From NCBI GenBank assembly GCA_964343265.1, contig CAYFIW010000006.1, forward strand, positions 1-51,376: a stretch of 51,376 bases of DNA, written 5' to 3'. Positions 42,948 to 50,934 of the stretch are shown here, one piece after another. The notes below the pieces were generated by a model that was not told the DNA's origin, ran no database searches, and saw only the letters and a list, made by a program, of their open reading frames with translations. The position numbers and the translations under genes were made by a program. Numbering within the stretch: the stretch's first letter is position 1; each line of letters opens with the position of its first letter. The stretch is from CAYFIW01 sp964343265 (GTDB taxonomy: Bacteria; Chloroflexota; Dehalococcoidia; Lucifugimonadales; UBA826).

Positions 42948-43583
42948 ATAGCTCTCATACGTTCAGTAAGCGAAAGTTCCATTAGTCTCGCCTCTGACAT
43001 TCTATTGGATGGCGGAGTGGTTTGCATACCCACCGACACTGTATATGGATTGGCTGCTTGCGTTTCTTTAGAAGAAGCTGTCGAAAAGGTTTTTCATATA
43101 AAGGGAAGACCTAAGAGTAGTCCTATGCCAGTTTTACTTAAAACCATCGATCAAATGCATAGATATACGTCTGAAATTCCTTTAACGGCTCAAATATTAG
43201 CAGAGCATTACTGGCCAGGTCCCCTGACCGTGATTTTGAAGAAATCAAGCAGTCTGAGTTCTTTGGTGACCGCAGGTCTAGATACAGCTGGATTTAGGAT
43301 TCCAGGACATCATGTGCCTCTAGAATTATGTGATCGGACCAAGGATGCGATTATTGGTACTAGTGCAAATAAATCAGGTGAGCCGGCCGCTACAAATATT
43401 GAAGAGGCTATAAAACAATTATCAGAATATCCTGTGGATCTGTTTTTGGACGGCGGCCCTTCCGGTTCATACTCTCCCTCGACTATCATTGATTGTAGTA
43501 AGGAGCCACCAAATGTTCTTAGAGAAGGTGCTTTAAGTAAAGAGGAATTATTCAGTACTATGGAAATTAGGGGAGTTGATTAG
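42948..43583 (+). CDS. tsaC: threonylcarbamoyl-AMP synthase (TsaC/YwlC/Sua5 YrdC-domain), probable ATA start
   Basis: A YrdC-domain protein making threonylcarbamoyl-AMP for t6A37 of ANN-reading tRNAs. VCIPTDTVYGLAACVSLE, KGRPKSSPMPVLL, HYWPGPLTVILKK and IIGTSANKSGEPAAT are all characteristic. The only ATG/GTG/TTG in a fitting place is a TTG at 43005, which would remove the usual first helix. Reading upstream gives SISLASDILLDGG, a normal helix for the family, back to an ATA at 42948. That ATA lies 9 bases behind GAGGT. I therefore place the start there; the conservative alternative is 43005. It heads a long run of co-oriented genes. Confidence 0.85.
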   Translation: MALIRSVSESSISLASDILLDGGVVCIPTDTVYGLAACVSLEEAVEKVFHIKGRPKSSPMPVLLKTIDQMHRYTSEIPLTAQILAEHYWPGPLTVILKKSSSLSSLVTAGLDTAGFRIPGHHVPLELCDRTKDAIIGTSANKSGEPAATNIEEAIKQLSEYPVDLFLDGGPSGSYSPSTIIDCSKEPPNVLREGALSKEELFSTMEIRGVD

Positions 43584-43586
43584 GGG

Positions 43587-44582
43587 TTGCAATTTTTATC
43601 AAACGAAAAAATAGAAAATTTAGTTTCAAGATCACTCAGAAATATTTTTGATGAAAAATCTTTACCCTTATACGACATGATGTCATATCACTATGGGTTT
43701 CATGAGGATATATTGGCTAATCAGATACGTCCCCATCAGGGCACACTTTTGTTAGTAGGTGTTGATAGTTTTGGGGGGGAAGTGGATTCTGCCCTGCCAG
43801 CCGCGATCGCAATAGAGTTGATCAATGGTTTTTGTCAGGTTCATGATGACGTTGAATCGGGTCGTCCTAGCAGTCAAGGTCGTGATTCCCTATGGTGGGT
43901 TTGGGGGCCTGCACAGGCTATAAATGCAGGAGATGGTCTCCATGCTTTGGCAAGAATAACAGTGCTGGGCCTGATAGAAAAAGGAGTGTCTCTAGAAAAA
44001 ACATATCGTGCGGTCAGTCTTTTGGATGAGGCATGCTTAAAAGCCTGTGAAGGTAGATTTAGGGATTTGGAAATTCAGGAAAGACCAGAAGTGTCTATTG
44101 AGGCATATCAGAAGATGGCATCTGACAGATCTGGGGCTATATTAGGGGGTGCATTGTCAATTGCAGGTTTATTGAGTGGGTTTGATGAGCAAAAAGTGCA
44201 ACGGCTTGTCCAGTGTGGTGAATGGCTAGGAGAATATTTTCAAATTCAGGGAGATTTGAATCAAATTTGGGATGCAGATACGACAGGTAATGTGGAATTT
44301 CTTAATAAAAAGAAATTGTATCCTGTAGTTGCTGCTATGAGTAAAGCCGGTCCATCGGAAAAGAGAAAACTGGGGGAAGTTTATTTTAAAAGGGTATTGG
44401 AACCGGAAGATCTGGCGACTGTGAGGGAGGTTATAGAGAAATTGGGCGGACGGGAAGACAGTATAGAAAGATTAAACGGCTTAAGAGAAAAATACATTAG
44501 TCATATATATGACCTGAGTAGCGATGAAAACCAAGCCTTAAGGTTGGTAAATTTCATCGACGAAATTGAAAAGGCCAAGTAA
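43587..44582 (+). CDS. polyprenyl synthase-like protein with altered catalytic motifs
   Basis: A 331-residue all-helical protein of the trans-isoprenyl diphosphate synthase family. The fold is clear from INGFCQVHDDVESG, VWGPAQAINAGDGLHALARI near residue 105 and FQIQGDLNQIWDADTTGN near residue 219. However, the first Asp-rich motif reads D87-D88-V-E-S91 instead of DDxxD. The second reads G222-D223-L-N-Q instead of DDxxD/G, and the N-terminal GKRxRP motif reads ANQIRP. These residues bind magnesium-diphosphate, so normal chain elongation may be reduced or lost. It starts with TTG 3 bases after tsaC and abuts pgk. Confidence 0.85.
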   Translation: MQFLSNEKIENLVSRSLRNIFDEKSLPLYDMMSYHYGFHEDILANQIRPHQGTLLLVGVDSFGGEVDSALPAAIAIELINGFCQVHDDVESGRPSSQGRDSLWWVWGPAQAINAGDGLHALARITVLGLIEKGVSLEKTYRAVSLLDEACLKACEGRFRDLEIQERPEVSIEAYQKMASDRSGAILGGALSIAGLLSGFDEQKVQRLVQCGEWLGEYFQIQGDLNQIWDADTTGNVEFLNKKKLYPVVAAMSKAGPSEKRKLGEVYFKRVLEPEDLATVREVIEKLGGREDSIERLNGLREKYISHIYDLSSDENQALRLVNFIDEIEKAK

Positions 44583-45785
44583 GTGGTACAAAAGAAAAAT
44601 TTAAGGGATATTGATGTTTCTGGTAAGAGGGTATTACTAAGGTCAGATTTGAACGTTCCTTTTACAGATGATGGTATGGAAATAGCCAATGCAAACAGGA
44701 TTGTAGAGTCATTACCAACGGTACGTTACTTGGTTCAAAACAACGCTACTGTCGTGATTTGTTCCCATTTAGGTAGGCCGAAAGGTCAGAGAATTAAAGA
44801 CTTTACTCTGCTACCAGTTGCGACAAAGTTGGAAGAATATCTCATGCGTCCGGTCAAATTTATTGGTGAAAGTTCACTTGATGACGCTAAATATGCGGTG
44901 AATTTGTTGAAAGCTGGAGATATATTACTCTTGGAAAATCTACGATTCCATCCGGGGGAAGAGAAAAATGATCCAGAATTTTGTAAGTCCTTATCGGAGT
45001 TGGCTGATATATATGTAAATGATGCCTTCGGATCTTCTCACAGGGCTCACGCCTCTATACAAGGGATAACTAATTATCTTCCATCTGTTGCAGGCTTATT
45101 ACTAGAAAAAGAAATACAGTTTTTAGGACTTACATTATCTAATCCTAGTAAGCCATTTACGGCAATACTTGGTGGAGGAAAGATTTCGGATAAAATCAAA
45201 GTTGTGGAGAAGGTTGTGGAAATTGCTGATGATGTTCTCATAGGAGGTGGAATGGCTGCAACGTTCATAAAAGCAATGGGTTGTGAAGTTGGAAAATCAA
45301 TCGTAGAAGAAAGCTACATACAGAAGGCTAAAGACCTATTGGCGGTAAATTCTTCAAGTTTCGGTAATCTTTTTCTTCCGAAAGACGTTGTAGTTGCAGA
45401 CAAATTCTCATCTGAAGCAGCTACAAGGGTTTGTGCCATATCAGATATAAAGCCGTATGAAATATTAATGGATATAGGGCCATCTACAGTTTCGCTTTTC
45501 TCTTCTATTATCACAAAGAGCTCCTTAATCTTGTGGAATGGTCCGATGGGAGTATTTGAAATGAGCAGTTTTTCTTCGGGTACAAAAGCTATTGCAACAA
45601 GTATGGTAAATACACAGGCAATAACGATTATAGGAGGAGGATCTACTGTCGAAGCAGTGTCTAGTATTGGTTTAGAAGATAATATGACACATGTGTCTAC
45701 AGGTGGAGGAGCGTCTCTAGAATTTTTGGAGGGAAGAGAACTTCCAGGAGTGACTTCCTTGATGAATTCTGGCATTAGCAAATGA
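44583..45785 (+). CDS. pgk: phosphoglycerate kinase
   Basis: A 400-residue PGK, interconverting 1,3-bisphosphoglycerate and 3-phosphoglycerate with ATP formation. It has KRVLLRSDLNVPFTDDG near residue 14, VVICSHLGRPKGQRIKDFTL near residue 57, YVNDAFGSSHRAHASIQGI near residue 148, FTAILGGGKISDKIKVV near residue 196 and TIIGGGSTVEAVSSIGL near residue 350. The GTG start directly follows the stop of the polyprenyl synthase-like gene. It is followed by apgM and tpiA, forming a lower-glycolysis block. Confidence 0.97.
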   Translation: MVQKKNLRDIDVSGKRVLLRSDLNVPFTDDGMEIANANRIVESLPTVRYLVQNNATVVICSHLGRPKGQRIKDFTLLPVATKLEEYLMRPVKFIGESSLDDAKYAVNLLKAGDILLLENLRFHPGEEKNDPEFCKSLSELADIYVNDAFGSSHRAHASIQGITNYLPSVAGLLLEKEIQFLGLTLSNPSKPFTAILGGGKISDKIKVVEKVVEIADDVLIGGGMAATFIKAMGCEVGKSIVEESYIQKAKDLLAVNSSSFGNLFLPKDVVVADKFSSEAATRVCAISDIKPYEILMDIGPSTVSLFSSIITKSSLILWNGPMGVFEMSSFSSGTKAIATSMVNTQAITIIGGGSTVEAVSSIGLEDNMTHVSTGGGASLEFLEGRELPGVTSLMNSGISK

Positions 45786-45800
45786 AATGGAGATTTTAAT

Positions 45801-47009
45801 TTGATTGATTTTCCGTATATGTCTAATTTAAGGCGTAAAACTGATTCAAAGATAGTGATGGTAGTTGTAGATGGTCTTGGAGGTATGAGCGATCCTGCCT
45901 ACGGTCAATCTGAGCTTCAATGCGCTTCGACTCCTAATCTAGATAAATTAGCTGCAGAGTCTTCCTGCGGATTAACTACGCCTGTATTGCCAGGGATAAC
46001 CCCAGGAAGTGGCCCTGGTCATATGGCTTTGTTTGGTTACAATCCGGTGAAATATTTACTGGGTAGAGGTATTTTAGAAGGTATGGGTATAGGGGCGGAT
46101 ATAGCATATGGAGACGTGGCAGCCAGGGGCAATTTTTGCCAGCTAGATCAGGCCGGTAATATAGTTGACAGAAGGGCTGGTAGAATACCAACTGATGAGA
46201 GTTTACGGTTGATAGATGAGTTGAATCTTATAGAATTAAACGGTGTCTCATTCGAAGTACATTCAGTTATGGATTATCGTTTTGTTTTGGTTTTAAAGGG
46301 AGGTGGTATATCTCCTGACATAACCGATACAGATCCTCAAATTGAAGGAGTGCCAATCTCTGTTTCTCAGGGGACATCCACTCTATCACAGAGAACATCA
46401 GCTGCAGTAAATGAGTTTACAGAGAAAGCAGTTTCTAAACTTAGCAAAATGTCTAATCAAGCAAATGGTATTTTGCTGAGAGGCTTTTCTGTTTTACCGG
46501 ACATTCCTAATTTCTCTACTACTTATGGTCTTAAGGCGGCCGCGATAGCTGGATATCCAATGTACAGAGGGTTGGCAGGCATGGTAGGAATGACTGTTCT
46601 TGAGTGTGGTCAAGATTTTAGTGATGAACTTGAAGTGTTGGAGAAAAATTTTAGTTCAGAATACGATTATTTTTTCCTTCATTACAAGCCGGCAGATAGT
46701 GCAGGGGAGGACGGTGATTTCGAAAGCAAAGTAAGGAAATTAGAAGCTTTTGACGCCTACATTCCCAAAATAAGGGCTTTGGGGCCAGATGTCATAGTCG
46801 TCTGCGGGGATCATGCAACACCTAGTTTGTTGAGTGGGCATAGTTGGCATCCTGTCCCGTTCTTAATAAATTCCAGGCATAGCGTGCCTAGTAACCGGTT
46901 ATTTGATGAAGAATCCTGCAAATATGGGTCTATAGGGTCTATACAGGCTGAACATTTAATGCTTTCGACACTTGCCAATGCAGGCAAGTTGCATAAATAT
47001 GGCGCGTAA
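45801..47009 (+). CDS. apgM: 2,3-bisphosphoglycerate-independent phosphoglycerate mutase, archaeal (ApgM) type
   Basis: A 402-residue alkaline-phosphatase-superfamily mutase converting 3- to 2-phosphoglycerate. KIVMVVVDGLGGMSDP at the N-terminus supplies metal-binding Asp, TPGSGPGHMALFGYNP near residue 70 the phosphorylated Ser, and FFLHYKPADSAGEDGD and VVCGDHATPSLLSGHSWHPV the C-terminal metal site. Length and motifs fit ApgM rather than the about 510-residue GpmI. The TTG start at 45801 has GGAG 9 bases upstream. It lies between pgk and tpiA. Confidence 0.95.
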   Translation: MIDFPYMSNLRRKTDSKIVMVVVDGLGGMSDPAYGQSELQCASTPNLDKLAAESSCGLTTPVLPGITPGSGPGHMALFGYNPVKYLLGRGILEGMGIGADIAYGDVAARGNFCQLDQAGNIVDRRAGRIPTDESLRLIDELNLIELNGVSFEVHSVMDYRFVLVLKGGGISPDITDTDPQIEGVPISVSQGTSTLSQRTSAAVNEFTEKAVSKLSKMSNQANGILLRGFSVLPDIPNFSTTYGLKAAAIAGYPMYRGLAGMVGMTVLECGQDFSDELEVLEKNFSSEYDYFFLHYKPADSAGEDGDFESKVRKLEAFDAYIPKIRALGPDVIVVCGDHATPSLLSGHSWHPVPFLINSRHSVPSNRLFDEESCKYGSIGSIQAEHLMLSTLANAGKLHKYGA

Positions 47010-47787
47010 ACGATATAACGATATGCCAATATATGTTTTAGCCAATTGGAAAATGAATCTTTCTTATGAAAAGGCAATTTCGTTAGTTGAATATATATCA
47101 TCTATGCCAGAGACCCTGTCTGGGGTTGTAAAGGTAGTCTTATTTCCCTCCGCGCCATACTTGTTCCCGGTTTCAGGCGTTATTGAGGGTCATCCATATA
47201 TTAAGACTGGGGTACAGAATATCTATTGGGAGCGGTCCGGTTCATATACTGGAGAAGTATCAATTGATATGCTTCCTACAAATTGTGAATATGTTTTGGT
47301 AGGGCATTCAGAACGTAGGGCTAATTTCAATGATACAGAACCAAACATAAACAGAAAAATAGCTACAATTATTCAATCTGGCAAAAAAGCTGTTCTTTGC
47401 ATAAGTGAGGAGGAATTAAATGGAAATCTCAACAGATTCTATGAGGAAATGGTAAATAAAATCAGCTCGGCGGTAGCAGGAATTTCCGGGATATCAAGCA
47501 ATAATCTAATGTTGGCATATGAACCAGTATGGGCAATAGGTAGTGGTATAGCTGCTGAGGTATCTATGGTTAAGGAGAGGAATTCGATTATTAGCCATAT
47601 TTTGGAAGAGATTTCCGGTATTGATCAGTCACCTATGAATCCATACATGGTTTTTTATGGTGGTAGTGTAGATCACACAAATGCTGCATCATACGTCATT
47701 GAAGCTAATGTTAATGGGTTGCTGGTGGGATCTGCTAGCTTGAAAGCACAAGATTTTAAAGGTGTTATTTCCGCGCTAATAAATTGA
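46999..47787 (+). CDS. tpiA: triosephosphate isomerase
   Basis: A TIM-barrel enzyme interconverting dihydroxyacetone phosphate and glyceraldehyde 3-phosphate. Catalytic parts are ANWKMN (Lys), LVGHSERRANF (His) and AYEPVWAIGSG (Glu), with FYGGSV near the C-terminus for phosphate binding. The ATG at 46999 overlaps apgM by 11 bases. The ATG at 47023 (MPIYVLANWKMN) would give the shorter, more typical N-terminus and is equally possible. No clear Shine-Dalgarno decides between them. Confidence 0.95.
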   Translation: MARKRYNDMPIYVLANWKMNLSYEKAISLVEYISSMPETLSGVVKVVLFPSAPYLFPVSGVIEGHPYIKTGVQNIYWERSGSYTGEVSIDMLPTNCEYVLVGHSERRANFNDTEPNINRKIATIIQSGKKAVLCISEEELNGNLNRFYEEMVNKISSAVAGISGISSNNLMLAYEPVWAIGSGIAAEVSMVKERNSIISHILEEISGIDQSPMNPYMVFYGGSVDHTNAASYVIEANVNGLLVGSASLKAQDFKGVISALIN

Positions 47788-47823
47788 TTTTACTGTTTTA
47801 ATGCCCATGGAACTTGTTAGTAA

Positions 47824-48756
47824 ATGTTAGTGATAGTTGGCCCTACAGGGGTAGGAAAAACTGAATTAGCTGTCAAGTGTGCGAGTATGCTTGGCGGAGA
47901 GATTATAAACGCTGATAGTAGGCAGATATATCAGGCCATGGATATCGGCACAGCAAAGCCTGAACGAGGCATGCTTGATGTAGTTCCGCATCATCTCTTC
48001 AATTTGATTTCTCCAGATGAAAGATACAACGTACAATCGTTTGTCAGGGATACAAACAAACTTGTCACCGAAATTAGAAATAGAAATTCCATTCCCATCA
48101 TAGTCGGGGGAACTGGCCAATACATATGGGCTTATGCCGAACAGTGGGAATTCAAAGATGAATTTAAAAATGCAACTTCGGATTACAGAAAAACTTTAGA
48201 GGAAAGACTTTCGTCAGAGGGCCTCGATAGTTTGGTTGAAGAATTGATTCGTAAGGCCCCTGAGGATGCTCAAAATATTGACATAAAGAATCATGTGAGA
48301 GTGATTAGGGCCATTGAGAGGCTTGATAGTGGATTGTCGGCCAATGTTCCTAGGAAATATAGGCCGGAATTAGTTAAAGGTTTGAAAATTTTTGGATTGA
48401 CAATGCCACGATCCTCTTTATACAGGAAATTGGATACTCGCATACACAAAATGGTGAAGTCAGGTTGGATCAATGAAGTATCCAGATTAAAATATCAGGG
48501 ATACACCTTGGATCATGCATCCATGAGTAGTATTGGATACCAGGAAATATATTATTTTTTGGAAGGTCAACTTACTTGGTCTGAATGCCTTGCAACTATA
48601 AAATCTAGGACACACAGACTAGTAAGGACTCAGGCTAATTGGTTTAAAATGGATGATGAACGAATCAGATGGATAGAAGTGAAGGACAATGGAATTGAAG
48701 ATTCTGCACATATTATTGTGGAAGAATACAATGAATTCCTAAGTGAACCTTCCTAG
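47824..48756 (+). CDS. miaA: tRNA dimethylallyltransferase
   Basis: A 310-residue MiaA that adds dimethylallyl to A37 of UNN-reading tRNAs. It has the P-loop VIVGPTGVGKTELAVKCA, GEIINADSRQIYQAMDIGTA near residue 28, PIIVGGTGQYIWAYAE near residue 91, VRVIRAIERLDSG near residue 158 and SIGYQEIYYFLEG near residue 238. Length is typical. It follows tpiA by 36 bases in the same run. With tsaC and mtaB, it is the third position-37 tRNA modification gene in this window. Confidence 0.96.
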   Translation: MLVIVGPTGVGKTELAVKCASMLGGEIINADSRQIYQAMDIGTAKPERGMLDVVPHHLFNLISPDERYNVQSFVRDTNKLVTEIRNRNSIPIIVGGTGQYIWAYAEQWEFKDEFKNATSDYRKTLEERLSSEGLDSLVEELIRKAPEDAQNIDIKNHVRVIRAIERLDSGLSANVPRKYRPELVKGLKIFGLTMPRSSLYRKLDTRIHKMVKSGWINEVSRLKYQGYTLDHASMSSIGYQEIYYFLEGQLTWSECLATIKSRTHRLVRTQANWFKMDDERIRWIEVKDNGIEDSAHIIVEEYNEFLSEPS

Positions 48757-48825
48757 TAAATCATCTGGTAGTTATTCTCCGAGTGATACTGGTATTATCC
48801 TAGGACTTTTATTAGGGGTTGATAA

Positions 48826-49674
48826 ATGAAATTCACGAAGATGCATGGTGCGGGAAACGACTATGTGTATGTAAATGGATTCGACTATAAGTCAGATTGG
48901 TCCAAGCTTTCAGAATTTGTTAGTGATAGGCATACGGGTATTGGTTCTGATGGCCTAATTGTTGCTTTGCCTTCCATTACGGCCGATGTACGTATGAGAA
49001 TGTTCAATGCTGATGGGTCTGAAGGGGATATGTGTGGCAATGGTATAAGGTGTTTGGTGGCTTTTGGTATAGAACAGAATATTTTGAGCAGCAACACCGA
49101 TGTTAAAAAGATTGAAACCAAGTCAGGTATATTGGGAGTAACTCCAGAGTTTTCAGCAGGCCAAATGGTAGGTGCAAGAGTTAGTATGGGAATTCCTGAT
49201 TTTGTGCCTTCTAACATCCCTGTTAGTCTTGATGACAATCCCAACCCTGTTCTAGGCCATGAATTAGTTGTGGACTCACAGAGGATTCAGCTTGGATTTG
49301 TATCAATGGGTAATCCGCATGCGGTTGCATTTATTGAGGAAGATGTGGATGATTTCCCGTTGGATTCATTAGGTCCGTTGGTTGAAAATAATCCGATATT
49401 TCCCAATAGAATTAATTTTGAAATAAACAATGTTTTGGGAAGAGATCGTATAAAGACAAGGGTGTGGGAACGTGGATCTGGATTGACTATGGCGTGTGGG
49501 ACAGGTGCTTGTGCTGTGGTAGCCATTGCACACCAAAGAGATATGGTTGACGAGGAAGTATTCGTAGACTTACCTGGTGGTTCATTAAAGATTAATTGGG
49601 ATGGGGTAGGGGACGTCTATATGACAGGTCCGGTTGAAACTGTGTTTCATGGTGAGTTGGACATTCAACTTTAA
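48826..49674 (+). CDS. dapF: diaminopimelate epimerase
   Basis: A 282-residue PLP-independent epimerase interconverting LL- and meso-diaminopimelate. The two-thiol active site is clear: MCGNGIRCLVAFG near residue 72 and TMACGTGACAVVAIA near residue 222. The N-terminal KMHGAGNDYVYVNGFD and MGNPHAVAF near residue 164 are also canonical. AGGGG lies 7 bases before the ATG. It is followed by dapL, so both late steps of the aminotransferase route to lysine and cell-wall precursor are together. Confidence 0.97.
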   Translation: MKFTKMHGAGNDYVYVNGFDYKSDWSKLSEFVSDRHTGIGSDGLIVALPSITADVRMRMFNADGSEGDMCGNGIRCLVAFGIEQNILSSNTDVKKIETKSGILGVTPEFSAGQMVGARVSMGIPDFVPSNIPVSLDDNPNPVLGHELVVDSQRIQLGFVSMGNPHAVAFIEEDVDDFPLDSLGPLVENNPIFPNRINFEINNVLGRDRIKTRVWERGSGLTMACGTGACAVVAIAHQRDMVDEEVFVDLPGGSLKINWDGVGDVYMTGPVETVFHGELDIQL

Positions 49675-49721
49675 ATCAAATATCAATAAACGATTGATTA
49701 GATGCTATTACTGGAGGAAAA

Positions 49722-50894
49722 ATGGAGTTCGCCCAAAGGCTAGATAAAGTACCGCCATATTTATTTGTAGAAATAAGTAGGAAGATAGCTGAAAAAAAAT
49801 CTAAAGGCATAAACGTTATCTCATTTGGTATAGGGGATCCCGATATACCGACACCAGACAATATAATTCAAGAGCTCAGAAATACCGCATTGGATGCCCC
49901 AAACCATAGATACCCAGAAACAGATGGATTACCCGAGTTTAGGAAAGCGATTGCAGACTGGTACAGCAAACGGTTTTCGGTAACTCTTGACTCAGACAAG
50001 GAAATACTTCCACTTATTGGCGCAAAAGAAGGCATAGGACATGCTTCTCTTTGTTTCATTAATCCTGGGGACGTGGCGCTGGTTCCTGATCCGGGATATC
50101 CGGTTTATTCTGTTGGAACGTGGTTTTGTGGTGGAGAATGCCACTGGATGCCCTTAAAGGAAGAGAATGGCTGGCTTCCTGATTTGGATGCTATACCTGA
50201 CAATGTCGCTACTCGAGCTAAGGTGATGTGGCTCAATTACCCAAATAATCCGACTGGAGCTGTTGTTGATGCCGGGTATTTGAAAGATGTTGTGCAATAT
50301 GCCAAGGAGAAACAAATAGCGGTTCTTCATGATGCTGCTTACACTGAAGTTGCTTTTGATGGGTACCGCCCGATTAGTTTTCTTGAAATACCTGGTGCAA
50401 TAGATGTGGGCCTTGAATTTCATTCACTTTCCAAAAGTTACAACATGACAGGATGGAGGGTTGGTTCTGCTGCCGGAAACAGAGAGATGATTGATGCTCT
50501 CATGGTTGTAAAGAGTAATCTGGATTCAGGTATACCTAACGCTGTTCAGTACATGGGAATAGAGGCTTTTAACACGCCAGAAAGTGAGACTGACAAAAGA
50601 AATGATATTTACCAAAGTCGAAGGGACAGAGTTGTAGAGACGCTTGTAGGTATGGGCCTAGAGGTGATACCTCCTAAGGCTAGTCTGTTTGTGTGGGCTA
50701 AAATACCCGACCATTATACTTCGGCGGAGTTTGCAGAGTTATTACTAGAAGAAAAAGATGTCGTGGTTACGGCCGGGAATGGTTACGGACCTAGTGGTGA
50801 AGGTTATATAAGATTGTCTCTCACGATAACGGAGGAAGACCTTGTTGAAGGACTGAGCCGATTATCCGGATGGAAAGTGCCTCAGAAGAGTTAA
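49722..50894 (+). CDS. dapL: LL-diaminopimelate aminotransferase
   Basis: A 390-residue class I/II PLP aminotransferase. It starts EFAQRLDKVPPYLFVEISRK and contains ISFGIGDPDIPTPDNI, NHRYPETDGLPEFRKAIADW, WLNYPNNPTGAVVDAGYL and the Schiff-base lysine in FHSLSKSYNMTGWRVGSA. These are the DapL features, making LL-DAP directly from tetrahydrodipicolinate and glutamate without succinylated or acetylated intermediates. GGAGG lies 5 bases before the ATG. Its position after dapF supports this function over a generic aspartate aminotransferase. Confidence 0.93.
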   Translation: MEFAQRLDKVPPYLFVEISRKIAEKKSKGINVISFGIGDPDIPTPDNIIQELRNTALDAPNHRYPETDGLPEFRKAIADWYSKRFSVTLDSDKEILPLIGAKEGIGHASLCFINPGDVALVPDPGYPVYSVGTWFCGGECHWMPLKEENGWLPDLDAIPDNVATRAKVMWLNYPNNPTGAVVDAGYLKDVVQYAKEKQIAVLHDAAYTEVAFDGYRPISFLEIPGAIDVGLEFHSLSKSYNMTGWRVGSAAGNREMIDALMVVKSNLDSGIPNAVQYMGIEAFNTPESETDKRNDIYQSRRDRVVETLVGMGLEVIPPKASLFVWAKIPDHYTSAEFAELLLEEKDVVVTAGNGYGPSGEGYIRLSLTITEEDLVEGLSRLSGWKVPQKS

Positions 50895-50934
50895 TTGTGG
50901 GGCCTCGTAGATCACTAAAAGAGGAATAAGTTAA

